Assembly: GCA_963711065.1 (NCBI GenBank)
Contig: CAVQCO010000007.1
Coordinates: 1 to 64,000 of the forward strand
Source of the DNA: Bog-473 sp963711065
Lineage (GTDB): Bacteria > Actinomycetota > Acidimicrobiia > Acidimicrobiales > RAAP-2
Reading direction: 5' to 3'
DNA: 64,000 nt
Within the stretch, counting starts at the first letter, position 1. Each line of letters begins with the position of its first letter. The translations under genes were made by a program, and so were the position numbers. The notes under the pieces were generated by a model. That model saw nothing but the letters and a program-made list of their open reading frames with translations. It did no database searches and was not told where the DNA came from. Below are positions 50,455 through 59,693 of the stretch, piece by piece.

Positions 50455-50832
50455 CTAGCGGGCGAAGCTGGTCAGCGACAGGGTGTTGCCGTCGGGGTCC
50501 CTGAACCAGGCGACGCGGTCGCCTCCGGGAGTCGTCCAGATGCCCCGGGCGTCCTGGTCCATGCCGTCGTAGCGGGTGAAGGTGACGCCCCGGCCGACCA
50601 GGTCGTCGACGGCGGCGGCGATGTCGGGGACCTCCCAGCCGGCGATGGTGAAGGCCGGTGGCTCCAGGCCGCCCACCTGCGTGAGGCGCAGCATCGTGCC
50701 TCCGGCATCGAGGGCGACCGCGAACGGGTTCTCGTCGGTCACGGTGAGGCCGAGAGAGTCGCAGTAGAAGGCGCGGGCGGCCGCCAGGTCGCGCACGGGG
50801 ATGAAGGCCATGTAGGGCGCACGACCGAGCAC
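50455..50832 (-). CDS. VOC-family protein
   Basis: A single VOC module of ~125 residues: 'MAFIPVRDLAAARAFYCDSL', 'LRLTQVGGLEPPAFTIAGWE', and the closing 'VAWFRDPDGNTLSLTSFAR'. The start is GTG 50832 or ATG 50811. The usual first His is replaced by Phe, so metal binding is doubtful. It is convergent with the Smr gene. Confidence 0.85.
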   Translation of the reverse strand: MLGRAPYMAFIPVRDLAAARAFYCDSLGLTVTDENPFAVALDAGGTMLRLTQVGGLEPPAFTIAGWEVPDIAAAVDDLVGRGVTFTRYDGMDQDARGIWTTPGGDRVAWFRDPDGNTLSLTSFAR

Positions 50833-50899
50833 GACCCGAGCGTAGCGACGTCGGTCCGGGAGCCTCGTCCTTCCGAAGCCTCTCGTTAGTATCCCGACG

Positions 50900-51319
50900 A
50901 TGACCTCGTCCGAAGGGCCCGGGCCGGTGGCACCCGTCACGGGGCTCTCGCACGTACAGCTCCTGGTGTCGGATCTGGAGGCGAGTGCCCGCTGGTACGG
51001 CGCGGTGCTCGGTCTGGCGCCCTTCGCCGAGGACCGCGACATCGGCTACGTCGCGTTGCGCCAGCGCGCCGCGAGGTTCGTGGTGGTGCTCACGAAGGAC
51101 CCACGCCCGGGTGCGCGGGCGCCCGGACCCCCCTCCGACGTCCTGGACCACCTCGCGTTCGCGGTGCCCGACGGCGAGGCGCTCGGGGCCTGGGCGGCGC
51201 ATCTGACCGCGATCGGCATCGACCACGCCGGCGTCGTGCTCGAGGCGGGCCGCCCCACGCTGCAGTTGCGTGATCCGGACGGCGTGGCCATCGAGCTGGC
51301 CGCGCCGGCGCCGCGCTAG
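50900..51319 (+). CDS. VOC-family protein
   Basis: The 139-residue protein has 'GLSHVQLLVSDLEASARWYG', 'VLDHLAFAVPDGEALGAWAA' and 'TLQLRDPDGVAIELAAPAP'. The two histidines and final glutamate at usual metal positions suggest a metal-binding member. It overlaps the stop of the convergent sulfotransferase gene by four bases. Confidence 0.87.
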   Translation: MTSSEGPGPVAPVTGLSHVQLLVSDLEASARWYGAVLGLAPFAEDRDIGYVALRQRAARFVVVLTKDPRPGARAPGPPSDVLDHLAFAVPDGEALGAWAAHLTAIGIDHAGVVLEAGRPTLQLRDPDGVAIELAAPAPR

Positions 51320-51996
51320 CCGTCCCCGGGCCGCCCGGCGCGCTCTGAACCCTGGCCCGGGGCGGCGCCGTCGGCCGCCGACTGGTCGAGGTGCGCCAGG
51401 GCGCGGAACTCGTCGGTCGTGTTGACGTGGGGGAACGGCTCGGCGGGCACCGGCAGGCCGAGGCCGGTGCAGATGGGCCCCCAGCCGTCCGAGGGCGTCC
51501 ACTCGATGAGCCGATCCGGCGCGACGGTGCGGCGGACGTTCTCGTTGTGGGCCTCGTAGGCGGCGATGCAGGCGTCGCGGTCCGCGTAGTCCGGCGTGAA
51601 GGCCGTCAGCATGTCCGACGCCATGGCGAACCAGTCCGCCATCTCGGGATCGGGCCCGCGCCGCATGACGGCGAGGATCGTCTCGGAGAAGCTCTTCCAC
51701 CATGCCTCGGGGCTCGAGCGCTCGGACAGGAGCACCATGGACTCGGGGTACACGTCGGAGAGCTGGCGCCACATGGCGGCGGCCGGCCAGTCGACGGCCG
51801 CGGTGAAGTCCTCCAACATGGGGAACCAGTCGGGTTCCTCCCCCTTGATCGCCCCGTGCCACAGCGGGACGTGCTCGGGCCTCGGGAACACCTCCACCAT
51901 GTGGTAACAGGTGCCCCCAAGGAGCATTTCGAGGCCGATCTTCAACGAGTGCGAGCCGGTGCGGCCGAGCCCTGCCCCTACCACCTTGAGCGCCAT
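51316..51996 (-). CDS. Sulfotransferase family protein
   Basis: The 226-residue protein MALKVVGAGLGRTGSHSLKI... contains the PAPS 5'-phosphosulfate loop 'GAGLGRTGSHSLKIGLEMLL', 'CYHMVEVFPRPEHVPLWHGA', and the 3'-phosphate region 'VLLSERSSPEAWWKSFSETI'. It is like the eukaryote-type Sulfotransfer_4 proteins common in Actinobacteria. Acceptor unknown. Confidence 0.85.
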   Translation of the reverse strand: MALKVVGAGLGRTGSHSLKIGLEMLLGGTCYHMVEVFPRPEHVPLWHGAIKGEEPDWFPMLEDFTAAVDWPAAAMWRQLSDVYPESMVLLSERSSPEAWWKSFSETILAVMRRGPDPEMADWFAMASDMLTAFTPDYADRDACIAAYEAHNENVRRTVAPDRLIEWTPSDGWGPICTGLGLPVPAEPFPHVNTTDEFRALAHLDQSAADGAAPGQGSERAGRPGDG

Positions 51997-52094
51997 GGCG
52001 GCAGAGTAGTGCAGGACTCGCGCGCAACGCTCGAACCGCATCGTCGCTCGACCACATCCGACGCGGCGCAGCAACGGCCTGGCAGGATGAGCGC

Positions 52095-52880
52095 ATGGCC
52101 GACAACGACGCCTACGACAGGGAGCTCCTGCGCCTTCAGGAGGAGCTGGTGAGGATGCAGCTGTGGGTGCGCGAGGAGAGCAAACGGGTCGTCATCGTGA
52201 TCGAGGGTCGCGACGCCGCCGGGAAGGGCGGCGTGATCAAGCGCATCACCGAGTACCTCAACCCGCGCTGGTGCCGCATCGCCGCCCTCCCGGCCCCGAG
52301 CGACCGCGAGGAAGGTCAGTGGTACTTCCAGCGCTACATCACCCACCTCCCCAGCGGGGGCGAGATCGTCCTCTTCGACCGCAGCTGGTACAACCGCGCC
52401 GGAGTCGAGCGGGTCATGGGGTTCTGCAGCGACGAGGAGTACCACCGCTTCCTGCGGCAGTGCCCTGCCTTCGAGCGGATGCTGATCGACGACGGCATCA
52501 TCCTGGTCAAGTACTGGTTCTCGGTGAGCGACGAGGAGCAGGAGCGCAGGTTCAAGGAGCGCATCGATGCGCCGCTCAAGCGTTGGAAGCTCAGCGAGAT
52601 GGACATCGAGGGCCGCAACCGTTGGGTCGCCTACTCCCGGGCGAAGGACGAGATGTTCGCGCACTGCGACGTCCCGGACTCGCCGTGGTACGAGGTCGAG
52701 GCGGACGACAAGAGGCGCGCCCGGATCAACTGCATCGCCCACCTGCTCTCGGTCGTCCCCTACGAGTCGCGCAAGCTTCCCAAGGTCAAGCTGCCGGCGC
52801 GGCCGCCCATCGGGGACTACCGGCGGCCGTCCCGAGACCGCTACCACTACGTCCCCGACTACGCCGCCAGAATCACCTGA
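52095..52880 (+). CDS. ppk2: Polyphosphate kinase 2
   Basis: PPK2 moves phosphate between polyphosphate and nucleotides. The 261-residue single-domain enzyme has Walker A 'VIEGRDAAGKGGVIKRITEY', lid and middle blocks 'EEGQWYFQRYITHLPSGGEI', Walker B 'VLFDRSWYNRAGVERVMGFC', and 'DAPLKRWKLSEMDIEGRNRW'. Length and motifs fit class I PPK2, which mostly makes NTP from NDP using polyphosphate. It is divergent from the sulfotransferase. Confidence 0.93.
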   Translation: MADNDAYDRELLRLQEELVRMQLWVREESKRVVIVIEGRDAAGKGGVIKRITEYLNPRWCRIAALPAPSDREEGQWYFQRYITHLPSGGEIVLFDRSWYNRAGVERVMGFCSDEEYHRFLRQCPAFERMLIDDGIILVKYWFSVSDEEQERRFKERIDAPLKRWKLSEMDIEGRNRWVAYSRAKDEMFAHCDVPDSPWYEVEADDKRRARINCIAHLLSVVPYESRKLPKVKLPARPPIGDYRRPSRDRYHYVPDYAARIT

Positions 52881-52907
52881 GGGCAGGCCACCCCGGAGAG
52901 GCCGGTC

Positions 52908-54560
52908 CTAGCTGCCGGCTCGCCGCCGCCGCCCGCCCGGGCGGCCCTGCGACCGCCCCCGCTCCTCGAACTTCTCGCGCACCTGGGCCCGGCGGGCCTG
53001 GATGTCGCGATAGGTCAGGCTCTCCACGGACTCGTCGAGGCCGAAGCCGGCCTTGAACCCCGACATGTCCGGCGTCCAGTCCGCCTGCTGCTCCAGGCCG
53101 AGCTGCGCCATGATCCGCTCGCCGTGCTTGGCGGCGAACATCAGCGCGATCGCCTCGACCTCCGCGAAGAGGTCGAGATCGGGCGCCAGGGTGGCGATGG
53201 CGCCGTCGAGGAACATCATGTTCTTCACGAACAGCATGAGCTCCTTGGGCAGCCGGGCTCCGAGGCCGAGCAGCGTCTTGATGGAGCGCTGCATCTCGGC
53301 CACGAGCTCGTCGGGCGTCAGCGTCGTCGGGTCGACCGGTGGCCGGTCCAGGCCGAGCAGGTCGATCACGTGCTGCACGTCGACGTCGTCGGGGAAGGCC
53401 CCCAGGTCACGCAGCGCGGCGACCTGGGTGGGGATGTCGCCGTTGGAGGCCCCGACGAGCAGCGACAGCAGGGCGAGGCGCTTGGCCTCGGTCAGCCGGG
53501 CCGTGATGCCGAAGTCGAGCAGCGCGATCTTCCCCGAGGGCAGGACGAACAGGTTCCCGCCGTGCAGGTCGCCGTGGAAGATCCCGTACATCATGCAGCC
53601 CTCGAGGAAGCCGATCATCCCGGCGCGGACGACGGCCTCGGTGTCGATGCCGGCGGCGCGCATCCCGTCCACGTCGCCGAAGTTGAACCCGTCGAGGCGC
53701 TCCATGACGAGCATCCGGCGGGTCACCAGCGTCGGGTGGGGCCGCGGCACGACGAAGTCGCGCTGCTCGAGCGCGGCGAAGGTCATGGCGATGTCGAGCA
53801 TGTTCTCCGCCTCGAGCCGGAAGTCGAGCTCCTCCATGATCGTCTGGGCGAACAGCTCGACCAGTGCCGGCGGGTTGGCCAGGGCGGCGACCGGGATGCG
53901 GCCGACCAGGTGCGGGGCCAGCCAGGCCATGACGGCGAGGTCCTGGCGCACCCGCGCCGCCACCGACGGGCGCTGCACCTTGATCACGACCGGCGTCCCG
54001 TCGCGCAGCGTCGCCGGGTGGACCTGGGCGATGGAGGCGGCGGCGAGCGGCGCGCGCCCGACCGAGGCGAACACGGCGCAGATCGGGCCGCCCAGCTCCT
54101 CGGTGAGCACGCGCTCGACGACCGGCCAGGGCTCGGGCGGGACCTGGTCGCGGCACCACTTGAACTCGGCGACGAGCTCGGGCGGGAAGATCCCGTCCCC
54201 CGAGGCGATGATCTGCCCCAGCTTGATGTAGGTGGGGCCCAGCTTCTCGGCCGCCACCCGGAGCCGGTGCGAGATGCCGGCGATCGACGCGTCGCCGCCG
54301 CGCCGGCGCTCCTTCAGGTACCACAGCCCGAGCGCTCCGCCGAGGTGCCACACCGTCGTGCCCACGCGCCGGCCCGGCGGCAGCGTGCGCGGGCGGGTGA
54401 GGGAGGGCAGCGCGGCGCCGAGCCGGTTCCGCACCGCCGCGAGGCCCGTGCGCCAGGCCAGAGCGTCGGGGTCGACGACCCAGGGGCCGTGGTCGCTGAA
54501 GGCGCCGAGTGCGGTGTCGGGCGACGGTTCGGATGCGTCGCCGGGCTCGGGCTCCGTCAC
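52908..54560 (-). CDS. ABC1/UbiB (AarF)-type atypical kinase
   Basis: The 550-residue protein has the UbiB signature: 'KLGPTYIKLGQIIASGDGIF' (KxGQ), 'VVIKVQRPSVAARVRQDLAV' (Ala/Val-rich nucleotide loop and Lys), 'GIFHGDLHGGNLFVLPSGKI' and 'ALLDFGITARL' (metal-binding DFG). UbiB proteins are ATPases that support isoprenoid-quinone synthesis. The usual C-terminal membrane helices are not obvious, which suggests a soluble or peripheral form. The start overlaps the stop of the response-regulator gene by four bases. Confidence 0.9.
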   Translation of the reverse strand: MTEPEPGDASEPSPDTALGAFSDHGPWVVDPDALAWRTGLAAVRNRLGAALPSLTRPRTLPPGRRVGTTVWHLGGALGLWYLKERRRGGDASIAGISHRLRVAAEKLGPTYIKLGQIIASGDGIFPPELVAEFKWCRDQVPPEPWPVVERVLTEELGGPICAVFASVGRAPLAAASIAQVHPATLRDGTPVVIKVQRPSVAARVRQDLAVMAWLAPHLVGRIPVAALANPPALVELFAQTIMEELDFRLEAENMLDIAMTFAALEQRDFVVPRPHPTLVTRRMLVMERLDGFNFGDVDGMRAAGIDTEAVVRAGMIGFLEGCMMYGIFHGDLHGGNLFVLPSGKIALLDFGITARLTEAKRLALLSLLVGASNGDIPTQVAALRDLGAFPDDVDVQHVIDLLGLDRPPVDPTTLTPDELVAEMQRSIKTLLGLGARLPKELMLFVKNMMFLDGAIATLAPDLDLFAEVEAIALMFAAKHGERIMAQLGLEQQADWTPDMSGFKAGFGLDESVESLTYRDIQARRAQVREKFEERGRSQGRPGGRRRRAGS

Positions 54561-55267
54561 GACGAGGACGACGACGGCCGGACCAGGCCGGACTGGAAGG
54601 CGAAGACGACGGCCTGCACCCGGTCGCGCAGCCCCAGCTTGGCCAGCAACCGACCCACGTGGGACTTGACCGTCGCTTCCGAGACGTACAGGCGCGCGGC
54701 GATCTCCGCGTTGGAGAGGCCGTCGGCCACCGCCAGGAGGACCTCGCGCTCGCGCTCGGTCAGTTGCGCCAGCACCGCCTCGTCGGCCCCCACTTCGCCC
54801 TCCCCGTCCTCGGTCGCGCCCCCGGCGAGGTCGGGCAACGTGTGGGCGTACTCCTCGAGCAGCCGGCGCGTGATGCGGGGCGACACCACGGCGTCGCCCC
54901 GGGCCACCGTCCGGATGGCGGCGATCAGCTCGGCGGGCGGCACGTCCTTGAGCAGGAACCCGCTGGCGCCGGCGCGCAGCGCGCTGAAGGCGTACTCGTC
55001 GAGGTCGAAGGTCGTGAGGATGAGGACCCGGGTCTCGTCACCCGGCGTCGCCGCCGTGATCGCCCGGGTGGCCTGAATGCCGTCGAGGACCGGCATGCGC
55101 ACGTCCATGAGGACGACGTCGGGCTTGTAGAGCTCGACCAGTCGCACGGCGTCGGCGCCGTCGGACGCCTCGCCGACGATCTCGAGGTCGTCCTCGGACT
55201 CGAGGATCATGCGGAACCCCTTGCGCAGGAGCGCCTGGTCGTCGGCCAGCACGACGCGGATCTTCAC
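54557..55267 (-). CDS. NarL/LuxR-type response regulator
   Basis: The 236-residue protein has a receiver domain with 'IRVVLADDQALLRKGFRMIL', phospho-Asp in 'KPDVVLMDVRMPVLDGIQAT', and Lys in 'ASGFLLKDVPPAEL'. The C-terminal HTH is 'LTEREREVLLAVADGLSNAE', then 'EATVKSHVGRLLAKLGLRDR'. It is partnered by the histidine kinase immediately upstream (stop overlapped by four bases). It probably controls its own operon; the signal is unknown. Confidence 0.93.
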   Translation of the reverse strand: MKIRVVLADDQALLRKGFRMILESEDDLEIVGEASDGADAVRLVELYKPDVVLMDVRMPVLDGIQATRAITAATPGDETRVLILTTFDLDEYAFSALRAGASGFLLKDVPPAELIAAIRTVARGDAVVSPRITRRLLEEYAHTLPDLAGGATEDGEGEVGADEAVLAQLTEREREVLLAVADGLSNAEIAARLYVSEATVKSHVGRLLAKLGLRDRVQAVVFAFQSGLVRPSSSSS

Positions 55268-56616
55268 CGGGTGGCCGGCGCCTTGCAGTCGCGCAGGATC
55301 GCCCTCACCTCCCAGCCGCCGTCCGGGCCGGGCCCGGCATCGAGGGTGCCGCCGAACGCCGTCGCCCGTTCCGCCATCCCGGTGACGCCGTGCCCGCCGC
55401 CGGTGACGGCCCGGGTGCGCCCGTGGACGTGCACGTGGTTCCCGTTGCCGCCCCCGGGCACCGGCACCCCGGCGTGCCCGTCGTCGGTCACCCGCACCGA
55501 GATGTCCGGGTCGCGGAACGCGAGCTTGACCTGCACCGAGGCAAGGTCGTGGGCGTGCTTCAGCGCGTTGGTGAGCGCCTCCTGCACAATGCGGTAGACG
55601 GTGAGGCCGGCGGCCTCCGAGACCGCGAAGGGACGGCCCGCGCGCTCGACCGACACGTCGAGCCCCGTGCCCCGGACCCGCTCGACCAGCGCGTCGAGAT
55701 CACCGAGGCCGGGCTGGGGTGCCAGCGCCGGGCGCTCGCTCCCGTTCGTGCGGTCGTCGTCGGACCCCGCCGGCCCGTCCCGCAGCACGCCGAGCATGCG
55801 GCGCATGTCGGTCAGCGCCTGGCGCCCGGTGCTCGAGACCTCGTGCATCGCCTCCGTGGCCCGCTGCGGGTCCGAGCCCTGCGCGGTGGCCGCGGCGTCG
55901 GCCAGGGTCACCATCACCTGGATGTTGTGCGAGACCACGTCGTGCATCTCCCGCGCGATGCGCGCCCTCTCCGCCACCGCAGCCAACGACGCCTGCTGGT
56001 CGCGCTCGAGCTCCAGACGGTCGGCCCGCTCGGAGAGCCAGTCGAGCTGGCTGCGCAGCGCCCGCACGACCACGCCCGCGAACAGCGCAGCGAAGGCCAG
56101 GCCGGTCAAGAACACGAGGGACTTGAAGTCGCTGCCGGTGGGCGTCCAGCGCACGGTGGCCATGACGACACCCACTTCGAGGATCACCGCTGCGGCCAGG
56201 ACCAGCACCCACTCCGACTCCACCGCCACCGTGTAGATGGCGACGAGGAGCGACGCGTCGGCCAGCGCGGGCCCGGTCACCAGCCACTGGACGAAGGCGA
56301 CCGCCGCGATGGTGAGGAAGACGGCCATGGGCGCCCGGCGCCGGAAGACCAGCGGGACGATCAGGATCGCCGTCAGCCACAGGGTCGGCGGCGGGCCGCC
56401 CGCATCGATGAACCAGCCCGAGCAGAGCACGAAGAGCACCGCGGCGATCACCACGTCCACGTAGGTGGCGTAGCGCCGGTCGAAGGCCCGGAGCCGCTCC
56501 CAGACCCGCCATGCCCCGTCGAGCTGGCGGTCGGGCCCCCCGTCGCCGGCCGAGGCACCGCGTGCGCTCCCCGGCCGCAGCCACTGGGGGTAGAGGTGAC
56601 GTGTGCTCGGGGCCAT
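55264..56616 (-). CDS. HisKA_3-type sensor histidine kinase
   Basis: The 450-residue protein has its ATG at 56616. Residues ~45-190 form about five membrane helices ('VDVVIAAVLFVLCSGWFIDA', 'LWLTAILIVPLVF', 'VFLTIAAVAFVQWLVTG' and so on). A dimerisation/phospho-acceptor segment follows, 'ARIAREMHDVVSHNIQVMVT', with the His in 'EMHD'. The ATPase part has 'YRIVQEALTNALKHAHDLAS', 'ISVRVTDDG' and 'GHGVTGMAERATAFGG'. It is the first gene of a three-gene operon with response regulator and UbiB kinase. Confidence 0.93.
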   Translation of the reverse strand: MAPSTRHLYPQWLRPGSARGASAGDGGPDRQLDGAWRVWERLRAFDRRYATYVDVVIAAVLFVLCSGWFIDAGGPPPTLWLTAILIVPLVFRRRAPMAVFLTIAAVAFVQWLVTGPALADASLLVAIYTVAVESEWVLVLAAAVILEVGVVMATVRWTPTGSDFKSLVFLTGLAFAALFAGVVVRALRSQLDWLSERADRLELERDQQASLAAVAERARIAREMHDVVSHNIQVMVTLADAAATAQGSDPQRATEAMHEVSSTGRQALTDMRRMLGVLRDGPAGSDDDRTNGSERPALAPQPGLGDLDALVERVRGTGLDVSVERAGRPFAVSEAAGLTVYRIVQEALTNALKHAHDLASVQVKLAFRDPDISVRVTDDGHAGVPVPGGGNGNHVHVHGRTRAVTGGGHGVTGMAERATAFGGTLDAGPGPDGGWEVRAILRDCKAPATR

Positions 56617-56915
56617 CGGATCCTTCGTTCCCAGGCGGGACGACCATCGTAGTGCCGCCTGAGCTGGGTCTCCCCTCGGGAGGCGACCCCACCGCATCCC
56701 TCCACCTTCCATCCCCGGCGGCGGTCCCGTGCTCATCCCGAAGGATGAAACCGCTACGGGGTGGTTCATTCCTTCGAACGATTCCGGCGTGGCCGCCGTG
56801 GGCTTACGGTCAGGTTGCAAGCCTTCGGGCGGCGCGAGGAAGCGGGGTGTTCCGCCCCGAGCACACAGCGCGCCTCGCGCCGCCCGTGGGTGACGCGGCA
56901 CGCCGCCCGCCTGTC
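56617..56915. other. Upstream region of the two-component operon
   Basis: About 300 bases between two minus-strand genes. No gene is seen. It should hold the promoter of the kinase operon; no clear promoter elements were recognised in this GC-rich DNA. Confidence 0.4.
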
Positions 56916-57791
56916 TCAGGCCCGCGCGGCCGCCTCCCGGCAGGCCTCGAGGTCGTCGAACGCCCGCGCCACGTCCTCGGGCGTGAAGGCGAAGAACAGG
57001 GCGGCGACGGCGTCCGCGCCGGCCGCCGCGTAGCCCTCGACCGCCTCGGTCGTCAACGGCTGGAAGTACGGGCACACCGTGATGCGCAGGTCGGACCGGC
57101 TGCGCCCCGCTTCCTCCAATTGCACGTCCAGCTCGGCCAGTCCCGTTGCCAGCTGGGCGGGCGACCGGTTGAAGGTGTGCCAGCCCTGCCCGGCGCGGGC
57201 GGCCCGCCGCAGCGCGGCCGCGGTCTCGCCACCGATGTGGAGCGGCGGGTGGGGCTCCTGAGCCGGCTTGGGGAACATCTCGCAAGGGGGCAGGTCGTAC
57301 ACCTCGCCGTGGAAGGAGGACGGGTTGTCGACCCACAGCGTGCGCAGCACCTCGAGGTACTCGTCGGTGCGCCGGCCCCGCCGCTCCCACGGCACGTTGA
57401 GGGCGTCGAACTCCTCCTTCAGCCACCCCACGCCGATGCCCAGGTCGACCCGGCCGCCCGAGAGCCAGTCGAGGGAGGACACCTCCTTGGCCACGTAGAC
57501 CGGGTTGCGCTGGGGGAGGAGCAGCATGGCCGTCCCGAGCCGCACCGTCTCGGTCCGGGCCGCCAGGTAGGTCAGCGTGACCAACGGCTCCAGCAGGCCG
57601 CTCCCCGGAGGAGCCGGGATGCGCCCGTCCTCGGCGTAGGGATAGCGGCTGGCGTACTCCTCGAAGAGCACGACGTGCTCGCCGACCCAGATGGTGCCGA
57701 TGCCGCGCGCCTCGGCGCCCTCGGCCACCGTGTCGAGCAGCTCGGGGGTGGTCATGGGGCTGGCCGTCGGCAGCCACAGGTCGAACTTCAC
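56916..57791 (-). CDS. LLM-class F420-dependent oxidoreductase
   Basis: The protein has 291 residues from GTG 57791, one base after the TetR stop. It opens 'VKFDLWLPTASPMTTPELLD', then 'RLGTAMLLLPQRNPVYVAKE', 'DWLSGGRVDLGIGVGWLKEE' (F420-binding family block) and 'HPPLHIGGETAAALRRAARA'. It is probably F420-linked, as in Actinobacteria. As the last gene of the P450-TetR unit it may act on the same substrate as the P450. Confidence 0.92.
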   Translation of the reverse strand: MKFDLWLPTASPMTTPELLDTVAEGAEARGIGTIWVGEHVVLFEEYASRYPYAEDGRIPAPPGSGLLEPLVTLTYLAARTETVRLGTAMLLLPQRNPVYVAKEVSSLDWLSGGRVDLGIGVGWLKEEFDALNVPWERRGRRTDEYLEVLRTLWVDNPSSFHGEVYDLPPCEMFPKPAQEPHPPLHIGGETAAALRRAARAGQGWHTFNRSPAQLATGLAELDVQLEEAGRSRSDLRITVCPYFQPLTTEAVEGYAAAGADAVAALFFAFTPEDVARAFDDLEACREAAARA

Positions 57792-57792
57792 G

Positions 57793-58413
57793 TCATCCCC
57801 CCAGCCCGCGACGGACGAAGTCGCAGATCTCGTCGGCGGCCTGGGTGGCCGGCACCGGGCCCGGCTCCCCGGCCCGGACCGAGAGCGCACCATAGATCTG
57901 CTGCCCGACGAGCACCACCGCCCGGTCGGGGTCGAGGTCCGCCCGGAAGTCGCCGGCGGCCGTCCCGGCGACGACGAGCTCCTCGAGCACCCGGATCATG
58001 TCGAGGCCGATCATCATGAGCGCGCCACCCACGGCCGCCGACCCCTCGCCGGCGGTGGCCTGGGTCGCCATGGCGAGGCGGAAGAAGGCGGGGCTCTCGT
58101 CGATGCGCTCGAGGAGACCCAGGATGAGTCCACGCAGCCGCTCGGCGGGCGACGCCTCGTCGGACACGACCAGCGCGATGGTGTCCGTCATGCGGTCGTA
58201 CATGGACTGCACGCAGGCCCGCAGGAGGTCGTCGCGGTTGGCGAAGTAGACGTACACCGTGGAGCGGGCCACACCCGCCTCGGCGGCGATCTCGTCCATG
58301 GAGACGTCGGTGCTGCCGCGCTCGCCGAAGAGCCGGCGCGCCGTGTCCATGATCTGGTCTCGCCGGAAGTCCCGGATGACCTCCTTGAGCGCATCGGGCG
58401 CGTGGCGCGCCAT
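57793..58413 (-). CDS. TetR-family regulator
   Basis: The 206-residue protein has its N-terminal HTH at residues ~20-65: 'QIMDTARRLFGERGSTDVSM', 'DEIAAEAGVARSTVYVYFAN' and 'RDDLLRACV'. The C-terminal ligand domain is helical, with 'AERLRGLILGLLERIDESPA' and 'VVLVGQQIYGALSVRA'. It lies 29 bases after the P450 gene. The palindrome upstream of the P450 (59694-59726) is the obvious candidate operator, which would make it a self-controlling repressor released by a P450 substrate. Confidence 0.92.
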   Translation of the reverse strand: MARHAPDALKEVIRDFRRDQIMDTARRLFGERGSTDVSMDEIAAEAGVARSTVYVYFANRDDLLRACVQSMYDRMTDTIALVVSDEASPAERLRGLILGLLERIDESPAFFRLAMATQATAGEGSAAVGGALMMIGLDMIRVLEELVVAGTAAGDFRADLDPDRAVVLVGQQIYGALSVRAGEPGPVPATQAADEICDFVRRGLGG

Positions 58414-58442
58414 GGTTCGCTCAGCCCCCTCGGCGCGCTGGC

Positions 58443-59678
58443 TCAGGCGCCCGCGCGGGCGGACGGGGTGAAGGCCACGGGGAGGTGCTTGACACCGTTG
58501 ATGAACTGGGACTGCAGGCGCTGCAGGTCGCCGGCCTGCCGGACGTCGGGCATGCGGTCGAGCAGGTGCTCGAACATGACCCGGATCTCCATGCGGGCCA
58601 GGTTGGCCCCGAGGCAGAAGTGGGGTCCACCCCCGCCGAAGGCGATGTGGGGATTGGGGTCCCGGGTGATGTCGAAGGTGTCGGGGTCGTCGAAGACGTC
58701 CTCGTCGCGGTTGGCCGAGGCGTGGAAGAAGACGACCTTGTCCCCGGCGGCGACGTCGGTCCCGCTCAGGGTCAGGTCCACCATGGCCGTGCGGCGGAAG
58801 TTCATGACGGGCGTCACGAAGCGGAGCATCTCCTCGACCGCGCCCGGGAGGAGGGTGCGGTCCCGGAGCAGCCGCTGCCACTGCTCGGGGTGCTGGAAGA
58901 ACGCGTGCATGGCGCCGGACATGAGGTTGCGGGTCGTCTCGTTGCCCGCCACGGTGAGCAGGAGGAAGAACAGCTCGAGCTCCAGGTCGCTCAGCTGCTC
59001 GCCGTCCACTTCGACGGTGGTCAGGACGCTCATGAGGTCGGCGTGGGGGTCGATCCGCTTCTGGCCGAACAGCTCGGCGGCGTAGGCGTAGAGCTCCATG
59101 GCCGCCGTGAGGGCCGCCTCGGCCTGGCCCTGGTACTCGGGGTCCTCGTTGCCGACCATGTTGTTGGACCACTCGAACATCTTGTGGCGGTCCTCCTGGG
59201 GGACGCCGAGCAGCTCCGCGATGACGCGGAGGGGCAGCTCGGCGGAGATCTGGGTGACGAAGTCGGCCTCGCCCTTCTCGATCACCTCGTCGAGGATCTC
59301 GTCGGTGGAGCGGTGGATGCTCGCCTCGAGGTCCCGCATCGTGCGCGGCGTGAACCCCTTGTTCACCAGCCGCCGGTAGCGGGTGTGGAGCGGGGGGTCC
59401 ATGTTCACCATCATCAGGCTCTGCTGGGCCACCTCCTCGGCTCCGAGCTCGAAGGGCATGGTCCCCTGGGCCGCGGAGCTGAAGCGCTCGTAGTCGCGGT
59501 TGACGGTGACGCAGTCCTCGTACCGGGTGACGGCCCAGAAGCCGGGGCCACCGGGCTCGTCCTGCCAGTGGACGGGATCGTGGCGCCGCAGGTGGGCCAG
59601 CCAGGAGTGGGGGACGCCGGCCACGTAGGACCGGGAATCCGAGAGGTCGACAGGGGTCACGCCCGCCAGGGTGCTCAT
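58443..59678 (-). CDS. Cytochrome P450
   Basis: This bacterial class I P450 has 411 residues. The oxygen-binding I-helix is 'FFLLLTVAGNETTRNLMSGA', with AGNET for the usual AGxDT. The K-helix is 'VEEMLRFVTP' (ExxR), and the heme site is 'HIAFGGGGPHFCLGANLARM' (Cys ligand). It resembles CYP125/CYP142-like steroid-chain hydroxylases in pattern, though substrate cannot be deduced. It is transcribed from the palindromic promoter region directly upstream and followed by TetR and F420 oxidoreductase genes. Confidence 0.93.
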   Translation of the reverse strand: MSTLAGVTPVDLSDSRSYVAGVPHSWLAHLRRHDPVHWQDEPGGPGFWAVTRYEDCVTVNRDYERFSSAAQGTMPFELGAEEVAQQSLMMVNMDPPLHTRYRRLVNKGFTPRTMRDLEASIHRSTDEILDEVIEKGEADFVTQISAELPLRVIAELLGVPQEDRHKMFEWSNNMVGNEDPEYQGQAEAALTAAMELYAYAAELFGQKRIDPHADLMSVLTTVEVDGEQLSDLELELFFLLLTVAGNETTRNLMSGAMHAFFQHPEQWQRLLRDRTLLPGAVEEMLRFVTPVMNFRRTAMVDLTLSGTDVAAGDKVVFFHASANRDEDVFDDPDTFDITRDPNPHIAFGGGGPHFCLGANLARMEIRVMFEHLLDRMPDVRQAGDLQRLQSQFINGVKHLPVAFTPSARAGA

Positions 59679-59693
59679 GGTTGGACAGCTCCT

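Noticed and set aside
49523..52105. 860-codon minus-strand open frame
   Set aside because: Low-complexity Arg/Pro/Ser composition antisense to VOC, Smr and TIGR03083 genes; no family segments.
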